From Clostridiales bacterium Firm_08 (GTDB taxonomy: Bacteria; Bacillota; Clostridia; Oscillospirales; QAKW01), in NCBI GenBank assembly GCA_001604045.1, contig LVAN01000002.1, positions 1 through 64,000 on the forward strand: a stretch of DNA of 64,000 nt, written 5' to 3'. Shown here piece after piece: positions 18,686 to 26,023 of the stretch; within the stretch, counting starts at the first letter, position 1; each line of letters begins with the position of its first letter. The position numbers were made by a program, and so were the translations under genes. The notes beneath the pieces are model-generated. The model saw only the letters and a list, made by a program, of their open reading frames with translations. It had not been told where the DNA came from and ran no database searches.

Positions 18686-19864
18686 ATGGATATCTCGCAG
18701 AAATCTCTCGCTCTTCATGAGGAACTCCGCGGAAAGATCGAAGTGGTCTCCCGCGCCAAGGTCCGCAGTTCCGAGGACCTTTCTCTGCTCTACACACCGG
18801 GCGTCGCGCAGGCGTGCAAGGAGATCCAGAAAGACTATGACAAATCCTTTACCCTGACCCGCCGGTGGAACACCGTCGCGGTCATCACCGACGGCACCGC
18901 CATCCTGGGACTGGGCGACATCGGTCCGGAAGCCGGTATGCCGGTCATGGAAGGAAAGTGCATGCTGTTCAAAGAGTTCGCGGACGTTGACGCGTTTCCG
19001 ATCTGCCTGCGGACCAAAGACGTTGACGAACTGGTGCGGACCATCTATCTGATGTCCGGCGGCTTCGGCGGCGTCAACCTGGAGGACATTTCCGCGCCCC
19101 GCTGTTTCGAGGTGGAGAGAAAACTTAAAGAGATCTGCGATATCCCCATTTTCCACGATGATCAGCACGGTACGGCGATCGTCGTCGCCGCGGCGCTTCT
19201 CAACGCGCTGCGCGTTGTCGGCAAAAACATCGGCGACGTCAAAGTCGTCATCAACGGCGCCGGTTCCGCCGGTATCGCCATCGGCAAACATCTGCTCAAT
19301 ATGGGCGTGAAGCACCTGACGATGGTCGACCGCTTCGGCATCATCTGCAAAGGGATGGAGGGGCTCAACCCCGCCCACGAGGAGATCGCCGAGGTCACCA
19401 ACCTTGAACACAAGACGGGCGTTCTCGCCGACGCGATGAAAGGCGCCGACGTCTTCATCGGCGTTTCCGCGCCCAACATCGTAAACGAGGATATGATCAA
19501 GTCGATGGCGGACAAACCGGTCGTATTCCCGATGGCCAACCCCGTACCGGAGATCGACCCCGATCTCGCCAAGGCGGCGGGCGCCGCGGTCGTCGGCACC
19601 GGACGGTCCGATCATCCCAACCAGATCAACAACGTTCTCGCCTTCCCCGGCATCTTCCGCGGCGCGCTGGACTGCCGCGCCTCCTGCATCAATGAGGAGA
19701 TGAAGGTCGCCACTTCCCACGCGCTGGCAGATCTTGTCAGCCAGGAGGAACTGACCGCCGACTATATCCTGCCCCGCGCGTTCGATCCCCGCGTCGGCAA
19801 AGCCGTCGCCGCCGCCGTCATCGAGGCCGCGAAACAGACCGGCGTCGCAAGGATCAAAGCGTAA
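18686..19864 (+). CDS. NAD(P)-dependent malic enzyme (malate dehydrogenase, decarboxylating)
   Basis: 392 residues, the short bacterial malic enzyme type. Converts malate to pyruvate and CO2 with reduction of NAD(P)+. Catalytic Tyr36 and Lys91 (MEGKCMLFKEF), metal ligands E133/D134 in NLEDI and D158/D159 in FHDDQHGT, nucleotide motif GAGSAG at 191-196. ATG 18686 is preferred to ATG 18677 because GGAGG (18671-18675) is correctly spaced only for it. Own promoter and terminator. Cofactor preference is not decided by the residues I can read. Confidence 0.95.
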   Translation: MDISQKSLALHEELRGKIEVVSRAKVRSSEDLSLLYTPGVAQACKEIQKDYDKSFTLTRRWNTVAVITDGTAILGLGDIGPEAGMPVMEGKCMLFKEFADVDAFPICLRTKDVDELVRTIYLMSGGFGGVNLEDISAPRCFEVERKLKEICDIPIFHDDQHGTAIVVAAALLNALRVVGKNIGDVKVVINGAGSAGIAIGKHLLNMGVKHLTMVDRFGIICKGMEGLNPAHEEIAEVTNLEHKTGVLADAMKGADVFIGVSAPNIVNEDMIKSMADKPVVFPMANPVPEIDPDLAKAAGAAVVGTGRSDHPNQINNVLAFPGIFRGALDCRASCINEEMKVATSHALADLVSQEELTADYILPRAFDPRVGKAVAAAVIEAAKQTGVARIKA

Positions 19865-19883
19865 GAACGATCTCCCGCCAATC

Positions 19884-19918
19884 AATAACGACTCGCCCCG
19901 CGCGAGTCGTTATTTATA
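19884..19918 (+). terminator. Probable terminator of malic enzyme gene
   Basis: Perfect 12-bp stem AATAACGACTCG / CGAGTCGTTATT (19884-19895 with 19903-19914), but only an A/T-mixed tail. Confidence 0.8.
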
Positions 19919-19926
19919 TACGTCTA

Positions 19927-19955
19927 TTGACTTCAAACGTAAGTTAATATATTAT
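19927..19955 (+). promoter_or_regulatory. Promoter of the GH39-like gene
   Basis: TTGACT (19927-19932), 17-bp spacer, TATTAT (19950-19955). Confidence 0.7.
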
Positions 19956-19979
19956 TCTTATAAAAGGAGGGTTTCATGT

Positions 19980-21290
19980 ATGGATACACTGAAATTCGAT
20001 CTGTCCCGCCCCGGCGGAAAGTTCAAGATCCTCAACGCCACAAACGGCGGACCCTGGCACAAAAGACACGCAAGCGACCAGTCCCGCAGCAATTTTGACG
20101 CCTACAAAGCCGCCCGGATCCCCTATTCGAGAAATCACGACAGCGCGGACCATTCCGTTTACGGAGGACCGTACAGTCACGATATCACCCGCATTTTCCC
20201 GGATTTTCGCGCTGATCCGAGTGACCCGAACTCCTATGATTTCGCCTGTACGGATGAAGCGATCCTGGTGTGTCTTGAGGCCGGTACCGAAACGTTTTTT
20301 CGTCTCGGGCAAACCATCGAGCATCAAATCAAAAAACACGGCACTCTCCCGCCGCCCGATTTTCACAAATGGGCGGTGATCTGCGAGCATATCATCCGCC
20401 ACTACAATGAAGGCTGGGCAAACGGGTATCAACTCAATATTCAGTACTGGGAGATCTGGAATGAACCGGATCTTGATCCCGATGATTCTCCGAACAAACG
20501 AACCTGGGGCGGAACGAAAGATCAGTTTTTCGATTTATACGAAATTGCCGCGAAGCATCTGAAAAGCTGTTTCCCCCATCTGAAAATAGGCGGTCCGGCG
20601 GTTGCGGGAAACGAAACATGGACGGAAGACTTTTTGAGCGCCATGCGGCAGAGAAACGTTCCCATAGACTTCTTCTCCTGGCACATTTACTGCGTGGATC
20701 CCCAAAAAATGGTCCGCAAAGCCGAAAAAATGCGCGCGTGCCTTGACCGTTACGGTTATACGGAAACTGAAAGCATCCTGAATGAGTGGAACTATGTCAA
20801 GGGGTGGATAGCGGAATTCGTATATTCGATCAAAGCGATCCACGGTATAAAAGGCGCCGCCTTCACCATGTCCTGCATCTGCGCGGCGCAAAGCGCCCCT
20901 GTCGATATGCTGATGTATTATGACACCCGCCCGTCGTGTTTTAACGGAGCGTTCGACCTCTATACCTATGAACCCTTGAAGGGATATTATCCGCTGTACT
21001 GGTACGGTATGTTTTATAATATGGAAAAAGAAATACAGGCAACAAATCAGATCGAAAACGTTTATTCCCTTTGCGGCGTTGACAAAAACGGCAAGGTCTT
21101 ATCCGTGATCGCTTATTATAGCGATCAGGACGACGCGGAGCGCCGGACCGTCTCCCTGGATCTCGGAAAAAAAGGAAATTACGAGATCTGCCTTTTGGAC
21201 GATACGCATGACGGTGAATATCTGAAAACCACGGATCGCCTCACCTTCGATTTGAAAAATTTCAGCGTTTGCCTGATAAAGGAAATCTGA
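19980..21290 (+). CDS. Glycoside hydrolase family 39-like protein (beta-xylosidase type), intracellular
   Basis: 436 residues, no signal peptide. Clan GH-A (beta/alpha)8 enzyme: the acid/base is predicted to be E162 in YWEIWNEPD and the nucleophile E269 in SILNEWNY, the usual spacing for retaining GH39 enzymes; SWHIYCVDP follows strand beta-6. A short C-terminal beta domain (about 365-436, VYSLCGVDKNGKVLSVIAYY) closes the protein. GH39 acts on xylosides or iduronides; the substrate here is not predictable. Codon use is less GC-rich than its neighbours, and no sugar transporter or regulator adjoins it, which may mean acquisition by transfer. Start follows AAAGGAGGG. Confidence 0.85.
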   Translation: MDTLKFDLSRPGGKFKILNATNGGPWHKRHASDQSRSNFDAYKAARIPYSRNHDSADHSVYGGPYSHDITRIFPDFRADPSDPNSYDFACTDEAILVCLEAGTETFFRLGQTIEHQIKKHGTLPPPDFHKWAVICEHIIRHYNEGWANGYQLNIQYWEIWNEPDLDPDDSPNKRTWGGTKDQFFDLYEIAAKHLKSCFPHLKIGGPAVAGNETWTEDFLSAMRQRNVPIDFFSWHIYCVDPQKMVRKAEKMRACLDRYGYTETESILNEWNYVKGWIAEFVYSIKAIHGIKGAAFTMSCICAAQSAPVDMLMYYDTRPSCFNGAFDLYTYEPLKGYYPLYWYGMFYNMEKEIQATNQIENVYSLCGVDKNGKVLSVIAYYSDQDDAERRTVSLDLGKKGNYEICLLDDTHDGEYLKTTDRLTFDLKNFSVCLIKEI

Positions 21291-21298
21291 AAAACGGA

Positions 21299-21335
21299 AC
21301 GCCGCAGGAAAACATCTTGCGGCGTATCGTTTTAT
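21299..21335 (+). terminator. Terminator of the GH39-like gene
   Basis: ACGCCGCA / TGCGGCGT stem (21299-21306 with 21318-21325), 11-nt loop, then ATCGTTTTATTT. Confidence 0.8.
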
Positions 21336-21358
21336 TTGTAAAATTCTTGTGAACTCTA

Positions 21359-21387
21359 TTGACAGTCATATGAACTTATGATATAAT
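21359..21387 (+). promoter_or_regulatory. Sigma-A promoter of DUF1836-SPFH operon
   Basis: TTGACA (21359-21364), 17-bp spacer, TATAAT (21382-21387); both hexamers perfect. Confidence 0.92.
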
Positions 21388-21421
21388 CATACAAACACAA
21401 CAGAAAGGAGGCGTATACGGA

Positions 21422-21955
21422 ATGGCACCTTACATTCCCGGCACGACGGTGCCGTATGACCGTCAAAGCGCGTTCGCGGCGTTCCGTCCGCTGATCGAGG
21501 CGACAGACGGGCTGACGCTCCGCCAGGTATGCGCCGTCACGGGGCTGGAACCCTCCACCATCCAGAACTGGATCAAGCGGGGATTTGTTCCCTCGCCCGT
21601 GCAGAAAAAATACCGGGAGCGGCAACTCGCGCGGATCCTGCTCATCTCCTCGCTCAGAGAGTGTATGAAGATCGACACTGCCGGCGAACTGATGGCGCTG
21701 ATCAACGGCGACACCGAGGACGAGAGCGACGACGTTATCTCCGAGGCGGAACTTTACGACCGCTTCTGCCGCGTCGTCGAGGGAACGGAAGCCGACGGCT
21801 TCTCCCCTGCCAGGGATCTCCCCGGGCGTATACGGCGGGAGGCCGGCGGCGATGAGCGTCTGAACGACGCGCTGACCGTGATGGCGTACGCGTACACCGC
21901 CGCCGCGTATAAAAAAATGGCGGATAAGACATTTTATAAAATGAAGGAGAAATAA
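21422..21955 (+). CDS. DUF1836 protein, putative MerR-like DNA-binding protein
   Basis: 177 residues. The segment LTLRQVCAVTGLEPSTIQNWIKRGFVPSPVQKKY (about 37-70) is a winged-helix/HTH of MerR type and typical of DUF1836, followed by a helical C-terminal domain with YTAAAYKKMADKTFYKMKEK. Family function is unknown; DNA binding is inferred from the HTH. The SPFH gene starts 2 bp after its stop, so the two are co-transcribed from the consensus promoter upstream. AAAGGAGG lies 11 nt before the ATG. Confidence 0.83.
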   Translation: MAPYIPGTTVPYDRQSAFAAFRPLIEATDGLTLRQVCAVTGLEPSTIQNWIKRGFVPSPVQKKYRERQLARILLISSLRECMKIDTAGELMALINGDTEDESDDVISEAELYDRFCRVVEGTEADGFSPARDLPGRIRREAGGDERLNDALTVMAYAYTAAAYKKMADKTFYKMKEK

Positions 21956-21957
21956 AA

Positions 21958-22788
21958 ATGAACGAGAATGTATTTTCCATGAAAGGCGTCAAGAGAGGGC
22001 TCGCCGTCGCGCTGATCGCGCTGATCGCCGTGATCACGCTGCTCAACTGCTTCACCATCGTGGGCGCCGGCCACACCGGCGTCGTCGTAACGCTGGGTAA
22101 GGTCAAAGAGGGCGTTTTGCAGGAGGGCATCCATACCAAGATCCCCTTCGTGCAGAAGGTCGTCAAGATCGACAACCGCATCCGCAAACTGGAGGTCAAC
22201 ACCGAGGCGTTTTCCAAAGACCTGCAAAGCGTCAACACGGTGCTGGCGATCAACTACCGCGTCGATACCGCCAAAAGCAACAGCATCTACAAGAATGTCG
22301 GCGCTGACTATGAAACAGTGTTGGTCGTCCCCGCCGTCAATGAAGTGCTGAAAGCGATCACCGCCACCTACACCGCCGAGCAAAGCGTCACCAACCGCGT
22401 GCTGATCTCGGACGGTCTGATCCAGGGGCTGAACGAAAAACTCAACGCCATCGGGCTGTACGTCACCGACGTCAACATCATAAACTTTGACTTTTCCGAG
22501 GCGTTCATCACCGCCATCGAGGAAAAACAGGTCGCCCAGCAGAAACTGCTCAAAGCGGAGACAGAGAAACAGACCGCCATCACCAACGCCCAGGCGGAAG
22601 CCGAGTCGATGAAGATCAAAGCCACCGGCGAGGCGGAAGCCAACCGCCTGATCAACCAGTCGCTGACCGATAAGGTCATTGAGAACAAAAAGATCGAAAA
22701 GTGGACCGGCGAACTGCCCAAAGTCACCGGCGGCAGCGGCACCATCATCGACGTCGGCGACCTTACGGAAAGCAAGACAGAAAAATAA
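21958..22788 (+). CDS. SPFH/band 7 (prohibitin-like) membrane protein
   Basis: 276 residues. One N-terminal membrane helix (about 13-33), then an SPFH domain (GAGHTGVVVTLGKVKEGVLQEGIHTKIPFVQKV to about 195) and an Ala/Glu/Lys-rich coiled coil (about 195-245). Such prohibitin homologues oligomerise into membrane scaffolds, often with proteases, but this protein's partners are not visible. No NfeD or FtsH gene adjoins it; its only operon mate is DUF1836. Confidence 0.9.
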   Translation: MNENVFSMKGVKRGLAVALIALIAVITLLNCFTIVGAGHTGVVVTLGKVKEGVLQEGIHTKIPFVQKVVKIDNRIRKLEVNTEAFSKDLQSVNTVLAINYRVDTAKSNSIYKNVGADYETVLVVPAVNEVLKAITATYTAEQSVTNRVLISDGLIQGLNEKLNAIGLYVTDVNIINFDFSEAFITAIEEKQVAQQKLLKAETEKQTAITNAQAEAESMKIKATGEAEANRLINQSLTDKVIENKKIEKWTGELPKVTGGSGTIIDVGDLTESKTEK

Positions 22789-22801
22789 ACAAGGTATAAC
22801 A

Positions 22802-22833
22802 AAAAGGGCTTCGAAAGAAGCCCTTTTGTTTTT
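22802..22833 (+). terminator. Terminator of DUF1836-SPFH operon
   Basis: AAAAGGGCTTC / GAAGCCCTTTT, 11-bp perfect stem, GAAA tetraloop, then GTTTTT. Confidence 0.95.
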
Positions 22834-22854
22834 AGGCGATCACAGAACCGTTCC

Positions 22855-23015
22855 CTGATTGCCGAATCACCTGCAAGGGCAAGTGTATGGAACCGATCCG
22901 AAGGATATACACGCTTCGCGTGATGCCATGCGCGCCTATGGCGAGATTACATAGAGTTATATTGCCGCCTTTAAACTGCGCGAAGCGCAATATCACTCGC
23001 GAAGCGAATATAACT
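22855..23015. repeat. Palindrome-rich non-coding stretch
   Basis: No convincing gene. Holds several small hairpins with TTC/GAA loops: CACGC-TTC-GCGTG near 22908-22920, TGCGC-GAA-GCGCA near 22977-22989, TCGC-GAA-GCGA near 22997-23007, all enclosed in part by a 9-bp inverted repeat AGTTATATT (22955-22963) / AATATAACT (23007-23015). Looks like a decayed member of a dispersed intergenic repeat, but only one copy is in the window. Confidence 0.5.
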
Positions 23016-23016
23016 G

Positions 23017-23046
23017 AAAAAGCACTGCTTTCGCAGTGCTTTTTCT
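23017..23046. terminator. Terminator of the tRNA operon
   Basis: AAAAAGCACTGC / GCAGTGCTTTTT, 12-bp perfect stem with TTTC loop, immediately 3' (minus strand) of tRNA-Gln. Confidence 0.88.
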
Positions 23047-23122
23047 GGTTGGGATAGCTGGACTCGAACCAGCGGAATGACGGAGTCAAAGTCCGTTGCC
23101 TTACCGACTTGGCTATATCCCA
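23046..23122 (-). tRNA. tRNA-Gln (anticodon TTG)
   Basis: Minus strand cloverleaf: acceptor TGGGATA/TATCCCA (23116-23122 with 23050-23056), anticodon loop CTTTGAC with TTG, T arm GCTGG-TTCGAGT-CCAGC, encoded CCA at 23046-23048. Confidence 0.95.
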
Positions 23123-23173
23123 GTATCGCAGCGTTCCGGTTTCAGTATGCCCCGGATCCCTTCCTTATATTAT

Positions 23174-23230
23174 AAACGCTGAATGATCGCCGCAGCGTTT
23201 CGATCCGTTTGCCCTGATCATTCAGCGTTT
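23174..23230. repeat. 15-bp perfect inverted repeat between tRNA-His and tRNA-Gln
   Basis: AAACGCTGAATGATC (23174-23188) and GATCATTCAGCGTTT (23216-23230), 27-nt loop. In the tRNA transcript it forms a long hairpin 6 nt after the tRNA-His CCA; could be a processing signal or an internal terminator. Confidence 0.8.
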
Positions 23231-23235
23231 AAGTC

Positions 23236-23313
23236 TGGGGTGGATGATGAGACTCGAACTCACGGCCTCCAGAGCCACAATCTGGCGTTCTAACCAACTG
23301 AACTACACCCACC
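23236..23313 (-). tRNA. tRNA-His (anticodon GTG)
   Basis: Acceptor of 8 bp including the extra G-1:C73 pair characteristic of tRNA-His (GGTGGGTG with CATCCACC), anticodon loop with GTG, T arm TGAG-TTCGAGT-CTCA, encoded CCA at 23236-23238. Confidence 0.95.
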
Positions 23314-23321
23314 GTAAAAAA

Positions 23322-23398
<77 letters not shown>

Positions 23399-23403
23399 AA
23401 ATA

Positions 23404-23477
23404 TGGAGCAGGTGATGGGAATCGAACCCACGTGTCCAGCTTGGAAGGCTAGCGTTCTACCATTGAACTACACCTGC
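23404..23477 (-). tRNA. tRNA-Gly (anticodon TCC)
   Basis: Acceptor GCAGGTG (5' end at 23477) with CACCTGC, anticodon loop CTTCCAA with TCC, T arm GTGGG-TTCGATT-CCCAT, encoded CCA at 23404-23406. First gene of the four-tRNA operon. Confidence 0.95.
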
Positions 23478-23492
23478 GCAAATCGCTAAAAT

Positions 23493-23521
23493 ATAATACC
23501 ACACCGCCCCGATTCTGTCAA
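23493..23521 (-). promoter_or_regulatory. Sigma-A promoter of the tRNA operon
   Basis: Minus strand TTGACA (23516-23521), 17-bp spacer, TATTAT (23493-23498). Confidence 0.9.
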
Positions 23522-23569
23522 GTCCCTTTTTATGAAAACGGCGAATAAAGGCGACAAAGCGGGGCGGTG
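23502..23569. repeat. 10-bp inverted repeat spanning the tRNA promoter and larA 3' end
   Basis: CACCGCCCCG (23502-23511) and CGGGGCGGTG (23560-23569) are perfect complements separated by 48 nt. One arm is inside the spacer of the tRNA promoter, the other 7 bp after the larA stop. Confidence 0.6.
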
Positions 23570-23575
23570 ATCATA

Positions 23576-24850
23576 TTACGCGCGGACGATCACCGCGATG
23601 CCGTCGGGGATGACGGTGACGCGGCTGTCGCTGCCGACGATCTGTTCCGCAAGCCGCATCGCCTCGTCAAGCGTATAGGCGTGCGACATATGCATATCGG
23701 TGAACATTTTCGGATCGCAGTGCTCGCTGACGACGATGACGTGCGCTTTGACAAGGATGCGGGAAAGGATCTGCGCTTCCCACTGGTCAAATTCCGTCTT
23801 TTCGGGCGGCACGCTGTTCAGCGCCTCATACGCCGCCTGCGCGGAAGGCTGGTCGGCGATGAGATGATAGAAAAAATCCCCGCCGTTGCCGTCCGAACAG
23901 GAGGCGGATATGATGATAACGCCGCCCTGCCGGACGCACGCCTCCCCCGCCGTAAGCCCCTTGACCGTCTGATACATATTCTGATCCAGCGGGTAGCCGC
24001 CGTTGGAAGTCACGGCGATATCGGCGGGGATCGCCTTCACCATCGCGAGGGAGGAAACGAACTCACACCCTTTTTCGTGCGCTTTCGTCACGTGACCCGC
24101 GAAGGCGGCGATGACCTTTTTCTCGCTGTTGATGACGACGTTCAGGATAAACGCCAGTCCCGCCGCCTCGGCGGCAAAGACCATATCCCGATGGACGGGG
24201 TTGTCCGCGAGGATGCCCGCCCTCGCGTGCTTGTTCGCCAGAAACAGCGCGTTATGGTTCCAAAGTACCGTTTTTTTAGACGCGATACCGGGCAGGACCG
24301 ACTTCCTGCCGCCGGAAAACCCGGCGAAAAAGTGCGGCTCGATAAATCCTTCCGAAATGAGCAGATCCGCCTCGTCGGCGACGCGGTTGATCCAGCACTC
24401 CCCGCCGGACGGCAAAATGCCCTTAAAGGCCATTTCATCATCCTTGTAGGCGTCGTGGACGATGATCTCCTCTTTTTCAACGATCGCCTCGCCGTATTTG
24501 GCGATCAGCTCCTCCCTTGTCGTCGGGCGGTGCATCCCCGTCGCGATGAGGATGGTAACGCGGCAGTCGGTATTATACCGCCGCACCTCCTCCAAAAGCA
24601 CCGGCATCGTGATATGGCTCGGCACAGGACGGGTGTGATCGCTGGAAATGATGACGATATGTTTTTTCCCCTTTGCCATCTCGCAAAGCGGACGGCTGTC
24701 CACCGGCGCGGCAAGCGCCCGGCGGACAAGTTCCGTTTCACCCGCGTCGGGACGAAAGGTCTCGGATCGGGACGTCAGAACGCCGGCGACGCGTTCCTCC
24801 CCGATCGTAAGTTCTTTATATCCTTTATAATAAGGGATCTCAAATTTCAT
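23576..24850 (-). CDS. larA: LarA-type nickel-pincer racemase/epimerase
   Basis: 424 residues, family length. LarA enzymes interconvert the stereoisomers of lactate or other 2-hydroxyacids by hydride transfer on a nickel-pincer nucleotide. Every functional residue of the Lactiplantibacillus plantarum enzyme is found one position lower: D71 and R74 (SSDHTRP), H107 (GMHRP), H173 (EPHFF), K183 (GGRKS, cofactor attachment) and H199 (WNHN, Ni ligand). ATG 24850 is 4 bp after the ldh2 stop. The cofactor-making larB, larC and larE are not in the window, so they must lie elsewhere. Substrate may be lactate or another 2-hydroxyacid. Confidence 0.92.
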   Translation of the reverse strand: MKFEIPYYKGYKELTIGEERVAGVLTSRSETFRPDAGETELVRRALAAPVDSRPLCEMAKGKKHIVIISSDHTRPVPSHITMPVLLEEVRRYNTDCRVTILIATGMHRPTTREELIAKYGEAIVEKEEIIVHDAYKDDEMAFKGILPSGGECWINRVADEADLLISEGFIEPHFFAGFSGGRKSVLPGIASKKTVLWNHNALFLANKHARAGILADNPVHRDMVFAAEAAGLAFILNVVINSEKKVIAAFAGHVTKAHEKGCEFVSSLAMVKAIPADIAVTSNGGYPLDQNMYQTVKGLTAGEACVRQGGVIIISASCSDGNGGDFFYHLIADQPSAQAAYEALNSVPPEKTEFDQWEAQILSRILVKAHVIVVSEHCDPKMFTDMHMSHAYTLDEAMRLAEQIVGSDSRVTVIPDGIAVIVRA

Positions 24851-24854
24851 AGGA

Positions 24855-25982
24855 TCAATAGTTGCCGGAGAACATCTTGTTTTCTCCCGCCTTGAAATCT
24901 CCGAAATATGCCTCGACATCCATTTTGAGATATTCCGCCATATCCACCATTTCACGAACGGTGTTCTCGTTGACGTCGATGCCGTTTTTCATCCGGTCGA
25001 TCATCGCGAAATGTTCCTTCTCGCCGTGGGTGTAGATGCGCGGCTGACCGTCCGCCTTGGGGGCGTTCCGCAGCGTCTCAAGATAGCCGGAAAGATGCTC
25101 GCGGATCGCGGCGGGATCGCCGAATATCGCGGGATCGATCGCCATAAAGCCGTGGCAGATGCCGCCCTTGTTGTTCTGCATACATTTGTCCGAGGTGGTG
25201 CCGAGAGAAAAGATGGAGCTGAACATCTCGCAGACCATGCCCCAGCCGTATCCCTTGTGACTGCCGAGCTGCTCGCCGGAGCCGCCCAGCGGCACGATGC
25301 CGCCGCCGTTTTTGGCGACGATGTTTTTCAGCACGTCGGAAGCGTCGGTGGAGTCGTGTCCGTTTTTATCCAGCGCCCAGCCCTCCGGCAGCGGTTTATC
25401 CATCTTGTTGTACATTTCCAGTTTGCCGCGCGTGACGACGCAGGTCGCCGCGTCAAAGAAAAACGGATAGGGCTCGGCGGGCGCGGAGATCGCGATGGGG
25501 TTGGAGCCGATCATCGCCATACGGCCGAAAGTCGGCACCATGATGGCCTCGGAGTTGGTGCAGGCAAGACCGACCAGTCCCTCATCGCACGCGAGTTTGG
25601 CATAATACCCGGCGATGCCGAAATGGTTGGAATTGCGCACCGACACGATGCCGACGCCGCTCTTTTTCGCCTTTTCGATCGCCTTTTTCATCGCGTAGTG
25701 ACCGACGAGTTGTCCCATGCCCTCGTTCGCGTCGATGACGGCGGAGACCGGCGTCTCAAAGACGATATCCGGTTTGGCGTCCACCTTGATCATTCCTTTT
25801 TCAATGCCCTTGTGATATCTAACGAGACGCTGCATCCCGTGACTTTCGATGCCGTACAGGTCAGAGAGCATCAGAACGTCGGTGATGATGCGGCTTTCCG
25901 CCTCGGTAAATCCGAATTTTCCGAACGCCTCCATACAGAATTTGTCCAGCAGGTCCACGGGGTAGTTGAGGTATTTTGCCAT
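24855..25982 (-). CDS. Malate/L-lactate dehydrogenase, Ldh2/YlbC-MdhG family
   Basis: 375 residues. NAD(P)-dependent oxidoreductase of the LDH2/MDH2 fold, unrelated to classical LDH; members oxidise L-malate, L-lactate, ureidoglycolate or sulfolactate. Hallmarks: ESHGMQRL (about 46-53) with the catalytic His, VRNSNHFGIAGYYA (about 115-128), GSNPIAISAPA and GSHKGYGWGMVCE. AGGAATG-type ribosome site precedes ATG 25982. Paired with larA, it would let the cell use both stereoisomers of one 2-hydroxyacid. A hairpin (TCGGGA/TCCCGA) without T-run lies in the 41-bp gap after clpE. Confidence 0.92.
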   Translation of the reverse strand: MAKYLNYPVDLLDKFCMEAFGKFGFTEAESRIITDVLMLSDLYGIESHGMQRLVRYHKGIEKGMIKVDAKPDIVFETPVSAVIDANEGMGQLVGHYAMKKAIEKAKKSGVGIVSVRNSNHFGIAGYYAKLACDEGLVGLACTNSEAIMVPTFGRMAMIGSNPIAISAPAEPYPFFFDAATCVVTRGKLEMYNKMDKPLPEGWALDKNGHDSTDASDVLKNIVAKNGGGIVPLGGSGEQLGSHKGYGWGMVCEMFSSIFSLGTTSDKCMQNNKGGICHGFMAIDPAIFGDPAAIREHLSGYLETLRNAPKADGQPRIYTHGEKEHFAMIDRMKNGIDVNENTVREMVDMAEYLKMDVEAYFGDFKAGENKMFSGNY

Positions 25983-26023
25983 AGTGTTTCATTCCTTTCT
26001 TATTATTCGGGATGATCTCCCGA

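Noticed and set aside
21735-22383. Minus-strand open frames opposite DUF1836 and SPFH genes
   Set aside because: No start signals, shadow composition, and a sigma-A promoter drives the opposite strand.
22832-23089. 85-residue open frame on the minus strand in the palindrome-rich stretch
   Set aside because: Covers hairpins and part of tRNA-Gln; its translation is a by-product of the repeat sequence.
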